From assembly GCA_031460505.1 (NCBI GenBank), contig JAVKTT010000002.1:310001-374000 (forward strand): a stretch of DNA of 64,000 nt, read 5' to 3'. Under the pieces are notes generated by a model that was not told the origin of the DNA, made no database searches, and worked only from the letters and a program-made list of their open reading frames with translations. Of the stretch, positions 23,974-32,717 are shown piece after piece (the first letter of the stretch is position 1; every line of letters starts with the position of its first letter). Origin of the DNA: JAAYTL01 sp031460505 (GTDB taxonomy: Bacteria > Bacillota > Clostridia > Tissierellales > Tissierellaceae). Position numbers and translations under genes: made by a program.

Positions 23974-24825
23974 TTATAAGTTTAATTCAATTTTACAAGC
24001 ATCTACAACTTGTTTTAACAATATACTAGTAGTTACGCTTCCAACCCCTCCAGGTACTGGTGTTATCATTGCGATTTTATCTTTTACTTTATCACTATCT
24101 ACATCTCCTGCGATCATACCTTGATCGTTTAAACTCACTCCAATATCTATCACTATGGAATCCTCATTGAAATAACTATCATCTAGAAAATTAGCTTTAC
24201 CTAAAGCAGTCATTACTATATCGGCATTTCTAGTTATTTCCTGTAAATTTTTAGTTCTTGAATGACAAATTGTAACTGTAGCATTTTCTTTAAGCAGCAT
24301 CATTGAAAGAGGTTTACCTACTACCATAGTCCTATTTATCACAATCACATTTTTACCCTCAAGAGAAATCTTATTATGGGATAATATTTCCATAGCTGCC
24401 TTTGGAGTACATGGTGCAAAACCAGTATTATCTCCTTCAAAAATCTTTTCTAAGTTCAACGGATGCATACAATCTACATCTTTTGATGGAGTAATAGCCA
24501 TGCTAATCTTCTTTTCGTCAATATGTTTAGGTAGAGGTCTAAATATTAAAATCCCTGAAATTGAATTATGATTATTAAGATCTTTTATTGTGTTCACTAA
24601 CTCATCAGTGTTAATATCTCTATATAGCTCAATAACCGTAGTATCGATCTTTAGGGTATCGCAATTTTTTATTATACTCTTTTCATATGAAATATCACTT
24701 GGATCATTACCTAAACGAATGATACCTAATCGTGGAAATTTACCAATAGTATTAAGTTCTTTTACATCATCAGATATTTGTTGCTTGATTACCTTAGCAA
24801 CCTCACTTCCCTTCAACAGTCTCAT
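23974..24825 (-). CDS. folD: FolD-family methylene-tetrahydrofolate dehydrogenase; cyclohydrolase residues substituted
   Basis: A 283-residue protein with the full FolD fold: the GNDPSDISYEKS substrate loop, PSKDVDCMHPLN, the Rossmann core VIVINRTMVVGKPLSMMLL, and TPVPGGVGSVTTSILL. In bifunctional FolD a Tyr-x-x-x-Lys motif and a Gln in VQLPLP serve the cyclohydrolase step. Here Tyr47 is kept but the Lys position is Ile51, and the Gln position is Phe95; the Asp in KDVD (Asp118) is kept. This predicts an NADP(H) dehydrogenase with weak or no cyclohydrolase activity. A separate FchA-type enzyme would then be needed; none is in this window. Confidence 0.9.
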   Translation of the reverse strand: MRLLKGSEVAKVIKQQISDDVKELNTIGKFPRLGIIRLGNDPSDISYEKSIIKNCDTLKIDTTVIELYRDINTDELVNTIKDLNNHNSISGILIFRPLPKHIDEKKISMAITPSKDVDCMHPLNLEKIFEGDNTGFAPCTPKAAMEILSHNKISLEGKNVIVINRTMVVGKPLSMMLLKENATVTICHSRTKNLQEITRNADIVMTALGKANFLDDSYFNEDSIVIDIGVSLNDQGMIAGDVDSDKVKDKIAMITPVPGGVGSVTTSILLKQVVDACKIELNL

Positions 24826-24916
24826 ATAACCGTCTCCCTTCTTTTATGGAATACCTATTATAACTAATTATAGTATTAAATGGCTAAATATACAATTCAA
24901 ATAAAATTTATAACAT

Positions 24917-24943
24917 AAGATTCCTCGTTACACTGGATTGACA
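24917..24943. repeat. Degenerate copy of the 14624-14650 repeat
   Basis: AAGATTCCTCGTTACACT followed by GGATTGACA aligns with the element at 14624, with several substitutions. It lies between folD and the RNase P RNA terminator. Confidence 0.35.
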
Positions 24944-24979
24944 TCTTGTAATGGAATTACAAGATAAGAATATAAAAGA

Positions 24980-25013
24980 TAAAAAAATAAAACCCTTGAA
25001 TAATCAAGGGTTT
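24980..25013 (-). terminator. Rho-independent terminator of rnpB
   Basis: Minus-strand 10-bp stem AAACCCTTGA / TCAAGGGTTT with a 4-nt loop, then TATTTTTTT, a few bases after the RNase P RNA 3' end. Confidence 0.92.
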
Positions 25014-25023
25014 CAGTATTTAT

Positions 25024-25365
25024 GTAGTCGAGTAAATCTATAAGCCGTGTTCTGTTTATATGGTCATCAATCTAGATCTATTGTTACCAATAGATTCATG
25101 CGACCTACCATTTGGAACGATAGCGAGCAACTATCTCTTTTTGTTCCCTTTTGGTCTTGCTCCAGATGGGGTTTACATAGCTATCTAGTCGCCTAGACAC
25201 TGGTGAGCTCTTACCTCGCCTTTCCACCCTTACCTATTAAATAGGCGGTATCTCTCTGTTGCACTATCCTTAGGGTCGCCCCCACTGGACGTTATCCAGC
25301 ATCTTGCTCTATGGAGCACGGACTTTCCTCATGCTATTAGCATGCGACCAAACAACTTACTCGAG
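25024..25365 (-). ncRNA. rnpB: RNase P RNA, catalytic subunit
   Basis: Processes tRNA 5' ends. The minus strand carries the hallmark GAGGAAAGTCCGTGCTCC near the 5' end, the conserved core GGGCGACCCTAAGG and CAACAGAGAGATACCGCC, the GGTAAGGGTGGAAAGGCGAGG block, and the 3' AGAACACGGCTTATAGA. 5' CGAGTAA pairs with 3' TTACTCG as helix P1. The CAACAGAGAGA-type segment looks like the ancestral class A architecture usual in Clostridia, not the Bacillus class B. The ends were set from the promoter spacing and helix P1, so they are accurate to a few bases. Confidence 0.95.
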
Positions 25366-25370
25366 TAATA

Positions 25371-25399
25371 ATTATATCATGAATTTTTTGCATATGCAA
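25371..25399 (-). promoter_or_regulatory. Sigma-A promoter of rnpB
   Basis: TTGCAT, 17 bases, TATAAT on the minus strand, ending six bases before the proposed RNA 5' end. Confidence 0.82.
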
Positions 25400-25420
25400 G
25401 ATGTTTTAATATAGAATATT

Positions 25421-26134
25421 TTATGGAGCTATATAGTATAATAATCTTCCACAGGATTCACAGTAGATGATATCATCACCCTTTATCAAATCACGCATTA
25501 GATATGTTGGGATGTGCATGTTGCAGCCACCACATATATTATCATTTACACTAACGATTCCTTTACCACGTTTAACTCTAGTTTTCTCATACCTATTTAA
25601 AATTTTATCATCTATTTTAGGGATTATATTATTCCTTTGACTTTCTGCATCTTGAATTCTTATTTGGAGTTGCTTAATCTCATTTGAGATTGAATTCTTA
25701 ATTTCAATAAGATCTGAACTTAATACTTCTAGCTCATCCTTCATAGTGTGAAAACTATTTTGTAGAATTTCATTTTCATCCATCATATCAAGCATACTTG
25801 ATTCTAATTCATCAATTTTAGCAAGTATCCCTAGCTTTTCTTTATTTAGATGATCCAATTGTTTAATATCAGTTACCGAACCATTATATAAATCCGTTTC
25901 TATTTTTTTACTTGTATAATCATACTCTTTTAATAATCTTTCAAGTTTATTTATCTCTTTATTATTATCTATAATTCTTAATTCAATTAGATAAGTATTT
26001 GACTCTAATTCTTTACTTTTTTTAAACAAGCTTTTAAGTCTAATTGAATCTTCTAATTCAGAAAGACTTTTCTTACACTCATCTATAGTACTATTGTTCT
26101 CTTCAAGCTCCCAAACTAATTTTAATTGGTCCAT
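25421..26134 (-). CDS. Coiled-coil protein with C4 zinc ribbon (CT398/zf-RING_7 type)
   Basis: A 237-residue protein. Residues about 5-175 form a long antiparallel coiled-coil hairpin rich in Glu, Lys and Leu heptads. The C-terminus is a four-cysteine zinc ribbon, ICGGCNMHIP and YCESCGRLLYY. The NGSVTDIKQLDHL turn is typical of the family. Such proteins (Chlamydia CT398, many Firmicute homologues) have been linked to nucleic-acid or sigma-factor contact, but the bacterial role is open. It is downstream of the NIF3 gene and 17 bases from it, so probably in the rpoD-trmK operon. Confidence 0.88.
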   Translation of the reverse strand: MDQLKLVWELEENNSTIDECKKSLSELEDSIRLKSLFKKSKELESNTYLIELRIIDNNKEINKLERLLKEYDYTSKKIETDLYNGSVTDIKQLDHLNKEKLGILAKIDELESSMLDMMDENEILQNSFHTMKDELEVLSSDLIEIKNSISNEIKQLQIRIQDAESQRNNIIPKIDDKILNRYEKTRVKRGKGIVSVNDNICGGCNMHIPTYLMRDLIKGDDIIYCESCGRLLYYIAP

Positions 26135-26151
26135 GAAAAAACCTCCATTTT

Positions 26152-26946
26152 TTAGTATATATACTGAGGTAAACTCGACTCCATTAAAACTTCTATTTCA
26201 ACTTCATTTTCAAACTCTCTTTCAAGATATGATTCTATACTAGGCAGAACTACTTTCTCAGTATTAAAATGTCCAGCATCTATAATAGTTAAGCCTAATT
26301 CATGTCCATACTGGGCATCGTGATATTTGATGTCACCTGTAATATATATATCTGCTCCATTTTTATGAGCATCTAGAATAAAGTCACTTCCGCTACCCCC
26401 ACAAAGTGCGACCTTATCTATATATCCCTTTCTTTCTCCATAAACTATTAAATGAGATACTGACAGTTTCGCCTTAATTAAATCTAAAAAATCATCGAAT
26501 CTAATATTATCAACATAACCTATCCTACCGTAACCTATTTGTTGAGGAAGACTCTCCTTTTTAACTATAGATAATGGGCTAGTATTTTTTAAACCTAGTA
26601 TATCAGCTAAACTATCGTTGACTCCTCCATCTGCTAAATCTAAATTGCTATGGGCATTATAGACGACTATGTCATTTTTAATGGCTTCAAGAATAATTCC
26701 GGTATTGTGGTCTTCTTTGGTAATACTTGTTAATGGTCTAAATATTATAGGATGGTGTGTAATGACCATTTGAAAATTTTCTTTAATTGCTTTTTCTAAT
26801 ACATCCTTGTCTAAATCCAATGCTATAAGAATCTTTTTTACTTCCTCTTCTGGGTCACCTATTTGAAAACCAGTATTATCCCAGCTGTCAACTAGCTCCT
26901 TTGGTACCCATTTCTCCATAGTTTCAATGATCTTACTTGCTTTCAA
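26152..26946 (-). CDS. NIF3-like dinuclear metal-centre protein (YqfO/YbgI family, short form)
   Basis: A 264-residue protein that forms hexameric toroids with two metals per subunit in characterised relatives. The metal-binding motifs are MVITHHPIIF (about 60-69), NAHSNLD and, near the C-terminus, IDAGHFNTE. It is the short form, without the central PII-like insertion of B. subtilis YqfO. The start lies inside the 3' end of trmK (14-base overlap), a tight pairing that is conserved across Firmicutes. The biochemical activity of the family is unsettled. Confidence 0.92.
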   Translation of the reverse strand: MKASKIIETMEKWVPKELVDSWDNTGFQIGDPEEEVKKILIALDLDKDVLEKAIKENFQMVITHHPIIFRPLTSITKEDHNTGIILEAIKNDIVVYNAHSNLDLADGGVNDSLADILGLKNTSPLSIVKKESLPQQIGYGRIGYVDNIRFDDFLDLIKAKLSVSHLIVYGERKGYIDKVALCGGSGSDFILDAHKNGADIYITGDIKYHDAQYGHELGLTIIDAGHFNTEKVVLPSIESYLEREFENEVEIEVLMESSLPQYIY

Positions 26947-27631
26947 CTTCCCTTTCCACCTCCCTATACTCTTCTAGTATTTCTGTTAATTCCTTATATC
27001 TGGTTTTCGTTTTAACTGTTTCATCTGTTATTAGTTTAGCGATGATATCCATTACTGATTTTTTCTTATTATATATAAATTCTCTTAATAATGGATGGTT
27101 TTTTTCTATTAATTTATGGCCTATTTCATAATAGATATCCTTTTGTATAGTACCTTTACCTTTCTTGGCAACTATAATCTCATAAAATCTTTTACCTTCT
27201 TTTGCTAAACTCTCATCTACTATCATATACCCATTATGAATAAGATACTCCCTTAATTCTTTACTTGCTACCATAGGTTGTAATATAAATGTTTCTATTG
27301 TATTACAAGTATCCTTATTTTCTTCTAAAATTTTGCTTATAAGAACACCACCCATACCAGCAATTATAACAGTATCTACTTCATTGGGTTTAACTACATT
27401 TAACCCATCACCTAACCTTGGACTTATTTTTTCATTTAGATCTAATTGATTTACATACTCTATGGTCTTATCTAAGGATGGGGAACTAATATCAGAGGCG
27501 ATTACATTTTTGCTGATATTATTTTGAATTAGATAAACTGGTATATAGCCATGATCAGTCCCTATATCTGCTACGGATGAGTCCTTTGGTACAAATTTTG
27601 TGATCTCTAATAACCTATTTGATAAATCCAT
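26933..27631 (-). CDS. trmK: tRNA (adenine(22)-N1)-methyltransferase TrmK
   Basis: Methylates A22 of tRNA (EC 2.1.1.217). The 232-residue protein has the SAM-binding loop VADIGTDHGYIPVYL, the second strand VIASDIS, and TVIIAGMGGVLIS. A C-terminal coiled-coil tail is also present. The ATG at 27631 was chosen because GGAGG lies five bases upstream; the earlier in-frame ATG at 27670 lies in the intergenic hairpin. It is next to rpoD, as in B. subtilis (yqfN). Confidence 0.92.
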   Translation of the reverse strand: MDLSNRLLEITKFVPKDSSVADIGTDHGYIPVYLIQNNISKNVIASDISSPSLDKTIEYVNQLDLNEKISPRLGDGLNVVKPNEVDTVIIAGMGGVLISKILEENKDTCNTIETFILQPMVASKELREYLIHNGYMIVDESLAKEGKRFYEIIVAKKGKGTIQKDIYYEIGHKLIEKNHPLLREFIYNKKKSVMDIIAKLITDETVKTKTRYKELTEILEEYREVEREVESK

Positions 27632-27658
27632 TTTTACCTCCAGTAAATAGACATGATT

Positions 27659-27685
27659 AAAGATTCGCAAAAAATGCGAATCTTT
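27659..27685 (-). terminator. Hairpin between rpoD and trmK (possible partial terminator)
   Basis: An 11-bp stem AAAGATTCGCA / TGCGAATCTTT lies just after the rpoD stop. On the minus strand only three T follow. The long T-run is on the plus strand, where no gene precedes it. It may act as an attenuator or a transcript 3' stabiliser rather than a full stop. Confidence 0.5.
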
Positions 27686-27687
27686 TT

Positions 27688-28839
27688 TTATTCAAGGAAA
27701 TCCTTTAATTTTTTACTTCTACTTGGATGTCTTAGTTTTCTTAGAGCCTTAGCCTCTATTTGTCTAATTCTTTCTCGAGTAACTTCAAATTCTTTACCTA
27801 CTTCTTCTAGAGTCCTTGCTCTACCATCATCTAGACCAAATCTAAGTCTCAATACTTTTTGCTCCCTTGGAGTTAATGTATCTAACACTTCAATTAACTG
27901 TTCTCTTAGCATTGTAAAAGTTGCAGCATCAGCAGGAGCTAACACATCCTCATCAGGAATAAAGTCACCTAAATGACTATCCTCTTCTTCTCCTATTGGT
28001 GTTTCAAGTGATACAGGCTCTTGAGCAATTTTCATAATTTCCCTAACCTTTTCAACATCTAAATCCATCTCTTTACCTATCTCTTCAGGAGTTGGATCTC
28101 TACCTAATTCTTGTACTAGTTGTCTTTGGATTCTAACTAATTTATTGATAGTTTCAACCATATGAACAGGAATTCTAATAGTTCTTGCTTGGTCTGCTAT
28201 GGCTCTAGTAATTGCTTGCCTAATCCACCAAGTAGCATAGGTACTAAATTTAAATCCTTTTCTGTATTCAAATTTTTCAACAGCTTTCATTAATCCAAGG
28301 TTTCCCTCTTGGATTAAATCTAAAAATAACATACCTCTACCTACATATCTCTTGGCAATACTTACTACTAATCTAAGGTTTGCTTCCGCAAGCTTTTTCT
28401 TAGCTTCTTCATCGCCTTCTTCCATTCTCTTTGCTAGTTTTACTTCCTCATCACCTGATAAAAGTGCGATTTTACCTATCTCTTTTAGATACATTCTTAC
28501 TGGATCGTCTACATTGACACCCTTAGGTACTGAAAGGTCGTCGACCTTTGCCTTTTCTACAATATCTTCGTCATCTTCAGGATCTTCGTCTATAGAATCA
28601 TCTAAATCATCCTCTAATAATAAATCGTCATCCTTTTCACCTAGTACCTCAATGCCCTTATCCTCAAGTCTTTGGTAAATATCATCCACCTCATCACTGC
28701 TTAGATCAATTTTTTCTAAAGTATCCATTACTTCTTTATATGATAAAACACCATTTTTATTTCCTTTAGAAATTAATTTTTCTATTTGCTCATTTTTTTC
28801 TTTTTTAATATTCTCATTATCCTTTGTGCTCTGAGCCAT
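27688..28839 (-). CDS. rpoD: Housekeeping sigma factor RpoD/SigA
   Basis: A 383-residue primary sigma factor. It has region 1.1 and an acidic linker (DDLDDSIDEDPEDDED), region 1.2 (DDPVRMYLKEIG), the region 2 block LIQEGNLGLMKAVEKFEYRKGFKFSTYATWWIRQAI, region 3 (IPVHMVETINKL) and region 4 (FGLDDGRARTLEEVGKEFEVTRERIRQIE). Its length is normal for Clostridia and Bacillus. It follows dnaG by 12 bases and shares that gene's promoters, including a sigma-H-like one. Confidence 0.98.
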   Translation of the reverse strand: MAQSTKDNENIKKEKNEQIEKLISKGNKNGVLSYKEVMDTLEKIDLSSDEVDDIYQRLEDKGIEVLGEKDDDLLLEDDLDDSIDEDPEDDEDIVEKAKVDDLSVPKGVNVDDPVRMYLKEIGKIALLSGDEEVKLAKRMEEGDEEAKKKLAEANLRLVVSIAKRYVGRGMLFLDLIQEGNLGLMKAVEKFEYRKGFKFSTYATWWIRQAITRAIADQARTIRIPVHMVETINKLVRIQRQLVQELGRDPTPEEIGKEMDLDVEKVREIMKIAQEPVSLETPIGEEEDSHLGDFIPDEDVLAPADAATFTMLREQLIEVLDTLTPREQKVLRLRFGLDDGRARTLEEVGKEFEVTRERIRQIEAKALRKLRHPSRSKKLKDFLE

Positions 28840-28851
28840 TGTGCTACCTCC

Positions 28852-30660
28852 TTAATCATGCCTAATTGATTTAATTTCATTATTTAAGTTAGTCAGGTCT
28901 AAACAATATTTTAATAATAGTTCATCTTCATCAGCATTTCTGACCTTCTTCTCTAGTACCTCTATATTTGAAAGTATTTCTCTTCTATGTTTCTCTAATT
29001 TATTATAAATCAATGTATTGACTAAATCCTTAATTATTTTATCTATTTTAGTAGCCTGATAATTAATACTGTGGCTTCTTAATGTCCTTATTATTTCCTC
29101 ATTAGGATTTCCTTTTGAATATAGATTTAAAATAGTATCCATATCTATTTTCGTTTTATCCTTATATTCATTGATTATTGTCACATAGATACTTCTAAAT
29201 TCTTCATTTGAAAAATCATCAGCGTCTAATGAATCGTATATAATATCAAAATAATCTTTGTCTTCTATCATAAGAAGTATCAAATCTAATTCTGCTTTAA
29301 TATTCCCAGATGTAATTTGGACTTTTACTGGACTAATACTTGGTTTATGTCCTTTAAACTTATCTTTTGGCTTATTATAACCTTTGCCTTTTCTAACTTC
29401 TGCTTCTATAGCATCAATTGAAATACCTGTATCTATTGATACCTTTTTAATGTAGACATCTTGCTCTACAGGGCTTTCTAGTGATTTTATAATTTTTGAT
29501 GTTTCTAATGTGAATTCTATCTTATCTTCTATTGAATCAAGATTGTATTTGTTTTTAGATATCAAAATCTTATAATCAACATGACTTAATGATTTAACAA
29601 ATAATTTATTAAATTCAATATTACCCATTTTTTTAATATAATCATCAGGATCCATACCATTAGGTAATAATATTATCCTAGGTTTTACATCTTCTTTAAG
29701 TAATATATCAATTGCACGCAGTGTGGCTTTTGTACCAGCATTATCTGAATCGTAACAAATATATATTTCCTCACCATATCTTTTTAAAAGTTTGGCTTGT
29801 CTTTCAGTTAAAGCCGTACCTAAACTTGCAACTGCATAATTTATACCACTTGAAAACAGTGAAATAACATCCATATATCCTTCTACTAAAAGTATCTTCT
29901 TTTTATCTGAAAATTTATTGACTAAGTTTAAACCATATAGGTAATTCCCTTTATTAAATATCATACTATCTTTAGAGTTTAGATACTTTGGTAAAGAATC
30001 ATTCATTACTCTGCCACCAAAACCAATAACTCTAGATCTAGTATCTATAATCGGAAATATTATTCTATCTCTAAACTTATCATAATATCCATTATTCCCG
30101 GTTTTCCTGCCAATTAACCCATTTTTTTCAATTTCTTCACTTTTATAGCCTTTTTCAACCAAATGCTTATATAAACCATCCCAGCTATTGGGAGCATATC
30201 CTAGACCAAATTGTCTTAGGGTTTTATTATTTATATGTCTTCTATTTAAATATTCTAATGCATTTTTATTTTGTCCTAGATGTTCAAAAAAGTATCTGGC
30301 TGCCTCTTTATTTATATTATATAATCTTTCCTTTTCCTCAATAAATTTATCATCTACCTTTTTCTCTTCTACAAAGATATTATACTTGTCCGCTAGAAAC
30401 TTAACAGCATCGACAAAGCCTAGGTTTTCTTTCTTCATGATAAAACCTATACTGTCACCACCTTCGCCACAACCAAAACAATGATAATATTGTTTAGATT
30501 CTGACACAGTAAAAGAAGGAGTCTTTTCATTATGAAAAGGACAAAGACCGACAAAATTCGAGCCAGATTTTTTCAAACTAACATAGCCAGAAATTATATC
30601 GACTATATCGCTAGTTTCTTTAACTCTATCAACTACTTCATCATTAATAAATGTTGTCAT
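28852..30660 (-). CDS. dnaG: DNA primase DnaG
   Basis: Synthesises RNA primers at the replication fork. The 602-residue protein has the CHC2 zinc-binding domain (CPFHNEKTPSF with FGCGEGGDS), the RNA polymerase domain with ALGLGYAPNSW-type core features (GLGYAPNSW, VIGFGGR) and TOPRIM (LVEGYMDVISL, with acidic CYDSDNAG). A helical C-terminal domain for DnaB helicase completes it. AGGTGAT precedes the ATG. It heads the dnaG-rpoD macromolecular synthesis operon. Confidence 0.97.
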   Translation of the reverse strand: MTTFINDEVVDRVKETSDIVDIISGYVSLKKSGSNFVGLCPFHNEKTPSFTVSESKQYYHCFGCGEGGDSIGFIMKKENLGFVDAVKFLADKYNIFVEEKKVDDKFIEEKERLYNINKEAARYFFEHLGQNKNALEYLNRRHINNKTLRQFGLGYAPNSWDGLYKHLVEKGYKSEEIEKNGLIGRKTGNNGYYDKFRDRIIFPIIDTRSRVIGFGGRVMNDSLPKYLNSKDSMIFNKGNYLYGLNLVNKFSDKKKILLVEGYMDVISLFSSGINYAVASLGTALTERQAKLLKRYGEEIYICYDSDNAGTKATLRAIDILLKEDVKPRIILLPNGMDPDDYIKKMGNIEFNKLFVKSLSHVDYKILISKNKYNLDSIEDKIEFTLETSKIIKSLESPVEQDVYIKKVSIDTGISIDAIEAEVRKGKGYNKPKDKFKGHKPSISPVKVQITSGNIKAELDLILLMIEDKDYFDIIYDSLDADDFSNEEFRSIYVTIINEYKDKTKIDMDTILNLYSKGNPNEEIIRTLRSHSINYQATKIDKIIKDLVNTLIYNKLEKHRREILSNIEVLEKKVRNADEDELLLKYCLDLTNLNNEIKSIRHD

Positions 30661-30711
30661 ATTATCACCTATTCATTCACCTGCCAATTATTTTTTACCT
30701 CAAATAATACT

Positions 30712-30738
30712 ATTCGACATAAAATATGAAATTCCTTC
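30712..30738 (-). promoter_or_regulatory. Sigma-H promoter of dnaG-rpoD with embedded 0A-box core
   Basis: On the minus strand GAAGGAATT, 11 bases, GTCGAAT matches RnAGGAwWW-N11-12-RnnGAAT at every defined position. The -10 includes TGTCGAA, the core of a Spo0A box. The B. subtilis sigA operon also has a sigma-H promoter, which supports the call. Confidence 0.72.
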
Positions 30739-30749
30739 TTTTTTGTCAA
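30721..30749 (-). promoter_or_regulatory. Sigma-A promoter of dnaG-rpoD
   Basis: TTGACA, 17 bases, TATTTT on the minus strand, overlapping the sigma-H site and the last codons of dgt. Confidence 0.65.
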
Positions 30750-31759
30750 ATTTTTTCCCATCCTTTTGGTAGGAAAATACTGGTAAATAAATTCTTTACA
30801 TATCTATCTGTCATTCCAGCTATGTAATCACATATTCTATCTTCTATAGATGAATCAATAAAATCATAGTGTTGATATTCTTGTGGTAGCTTATCTACGT
30901 TATTTAAATAGTAATGATATAATTCTTCTATTATATATTCTGCTTTGTCATCTTCAGTCTTGGCATTACTATTTGAATAAACATTATCAAACATAAATTG
31001 TCTCAATTTTTCGGTTTTATTGCCTACTTCTTCACTCATTGAAATAGTATTTTTATCAAAACTATTATTTATTATGTCTAAAATCATAGTGTTAATCCTT
31101 GCACCATGGGAATCACCTAAAGTATCAATACAATCTTTAGGTAAATCTCCTTCATTAATAATGCCTGCTCTAATTGCATCATCTATATCATGATTAATAT
31201 ATGCAATTCTATCGGATAGTTTTACAATTTGTCCTTCAAGGGTTGTACTTATATTATACCCAGAATGTTTCATTATACCTTCTCTAACTTCATAAGTCAA
31301 ATTTAATCCAGGCCTTTCATGGCGGCGCTCTAAGAAGTCTACTACTCTTAAGCTCTGTTCATTGTGCTTAAACCCACCTGGATGAAGACTATTTAATATC
31401 CTTTCTCCAGTATGCCCAAAAGGGGTATGTCCTAAATCATGACCTAAGGATATTGCCTCAACTAAATCCTCATTTAGTCTTAAAGCCATAGCTAAGGTTC
31501 TTGCAATTTGGGATACTTCAAGAGTGTGGGTTATTCTTGTCCTATAATGATCCCCTTCTGGTGCAAGAAATACCTGAGTTTTATGCTTCAGTCTTCGAAA
31601 TGCTTTAGAATGTATAATCCTATCTCTGTCCCTTTGAAAATCCGTGCGAACCTGGCATCTTTCTTCTTGAATCTGTCTTCCCTTTGAATTTATGCTCAGA
31701 GTTGCATAACTGGACAATATCTCCTTTTCTAATCTTTCAGTTTGTTGTCTTATAAGCAT
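30746..31759 (-). CDS. dgt: Deoxyguanosinetriphosphate triphosphohydrolase-like HD protein
   Basis: A 337-residue HD-domain protein of the dNTPase family that hydrolyses dNTPs to nucleosides and tripolyphosphate. The metal site is seen as RTRITHTLEVSQIAR (H), SLGHDLGHTPFGHTGE (HD) and later DRIAYINHDIDD (D). The N-terminal FQRDRDRIIHSKAFRRLKHKTQVF is the usual signature of this group. Its true substrate specificity is unknown. It overlaps the dnaG-rpoD promoter at its 3' end. GGGGTTAG before the ATG is a modest ribosome site. Confidence 0.9.
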   Translation of the reverse strand: MLIRQQTERLEKEILSSYATLSINSKGRQIQEERCQVRTDFQRDRDRIIHSKAFRRLKHKTQVFLAPEGDHYRTRITHTLEVSQIARTLAMALRLNEDLVEAISLGHDLGHTPFGHTGERILNSLHPGGFKHNEQSLRVVDFLERRHERPGLNLTYEVREGIMKHSGYNISTTLEGQIVKLSDRIAYINHDIDDAIRAGIINEGDLPKDCIDTLGDSHGARINTMILDIINNSFDKNTISMSEEVGNKTEKLRQFMFDNVYSNSNAKTEDDKAEYIIEELYHYYLNNVDKLPQEYQHYDFIDSSIEDRICDYIAGMTDRYVKNLFTSIFLPKGWEKI

Positions 31760-31845
31760 AATACTAACCCCATTTCAATAAAAAGTATATTTATGGTGGT
31801 TCATATTATATATATACAACATAAGTTTTAAAAATCCTTCTTTAT

Positions 31846-31885
31846 TTTAAAAAAATTTTAGAAGTGCTATTAAACACTTCTAAAA
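31846..31885 (-). terminator. Rho-independent terminator of the PPDK regulator gene
   Basis: Minus-strand 11-bp stem TTTTAGAAGTG / CACTTCTAAAA with an 8-nt loop, then TTTTTTTAAA, directly after the stop at 31891. Confidence 0.9.
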
Positions 31886-31890
31886 TTATT

Positions 31891-32706
31891 TTAATTCGGA
31901 AAATTTTTTCTTATATGTTGCATTATTATACTTGATGTCTCTTCTATTGCTCTATAAGATACATCTATAACAATACATCCTAACTTTTCCATTATTTTCT
32001 TTGAATATTCAAGTTCTTGGTTGATTCTTTGAACATTGGCATAGTTTGCTGTACTTTCTAATCCCAATGCCTTAAGTCGTTCTGACCTAATCTCATTTAA
32101 TTTTAAAGGATTTGCAACTAAACCTATTACACGTCTAGGGTCTTTTTCGAACAACTCATTTGGTGGTGGCACTTCAGGTACCAATGGTACATTTGCTACC
32201 TTATGAGCCTTATGGGCCAAATACATACTCAAAGGTGTTTTTGATGTTCTTGAAATTCCCACTAAGCAAATATCTGCTTTAACTATACCCCTAGGGTCTT
32301 TTCCGTCATCATATTTAACAGCAAATTCTACTGCCTCTACTTTTTTATAATATGATTCATCTAATCTTCTTATAATCCCAGACTCTCTCTTAGGCTCAAA
32401 TCCCAGTTTTTTTTCTAAAGCTTCCATTGGTGGTGTCATTATATCTACAGTAGGTATATCATACTCTATCCCTTTTTGGATGATAAAATCTCTATTTCTC
32501 TCAGATACAGTAGTGTATATGATTATACTTTTATAATTTTTAGCATCTTCAAAGATTTCCTTAATCTGATCTTCTCCTACAATATAGGGATATCTTTTGA
32601 TTTCAAAATTACTAGGGATAAATTGTCTTACTGCAGCTTTAGCTATTAACTCACCAGTTTCACCTATAGAGTCTGACAATACATATATAATAATTTGTGG
32701 TTCCAT
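31891..32706 (-). CDS. Pyruvate, phosphate dikinase regulatory protein (kinase/pyrophosphorylase, DUF299)
   Basis: A 271-residue bifunctional enzyme that inactivates and reactivates PPDK by ADP-dependent phosphorylation and Pi-dependent dephosphorylation. It starts IYVLSDSIGETGE, the family hallmark. The nucleotide loop is VGISRTSKTPLSMYLA, and GLVANPLKLNEIRSERLK follows. B. subtilis YqfL is the relative. It is 11 bases downstream of the ccpN-like gene, the same pair as in Bacillus, so both act in pyruvate/PEP and gluconeogenesis control. Confidence 0.95.
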   Translation of the reverse strand: MEPQIIIYVLSDSIGETGELIAKAAVRQFIPSNFEIKRYPYIVGEDQIKEIFEDAKNYKSIIIYTTVSERNRDFIIQKGIEYDIPTVDIMTPPMEALEKKLGFEPKRESGIIRRLDESYYKKVEAVEFAVKYDDGKDPRGIVKADICLVGISRTSKTPLSMYLAHKAHKVANVPLVPEVPPPNELFEKDPRRVIGLVANPLKLNEIRSERLKALGLESTANYANVQRINQELEYSKKIMEKLGCIVIDVSYRAIEETSSIIMQHIRKNFPN

Positions 32707-32717
32707 TTGATTACCCC

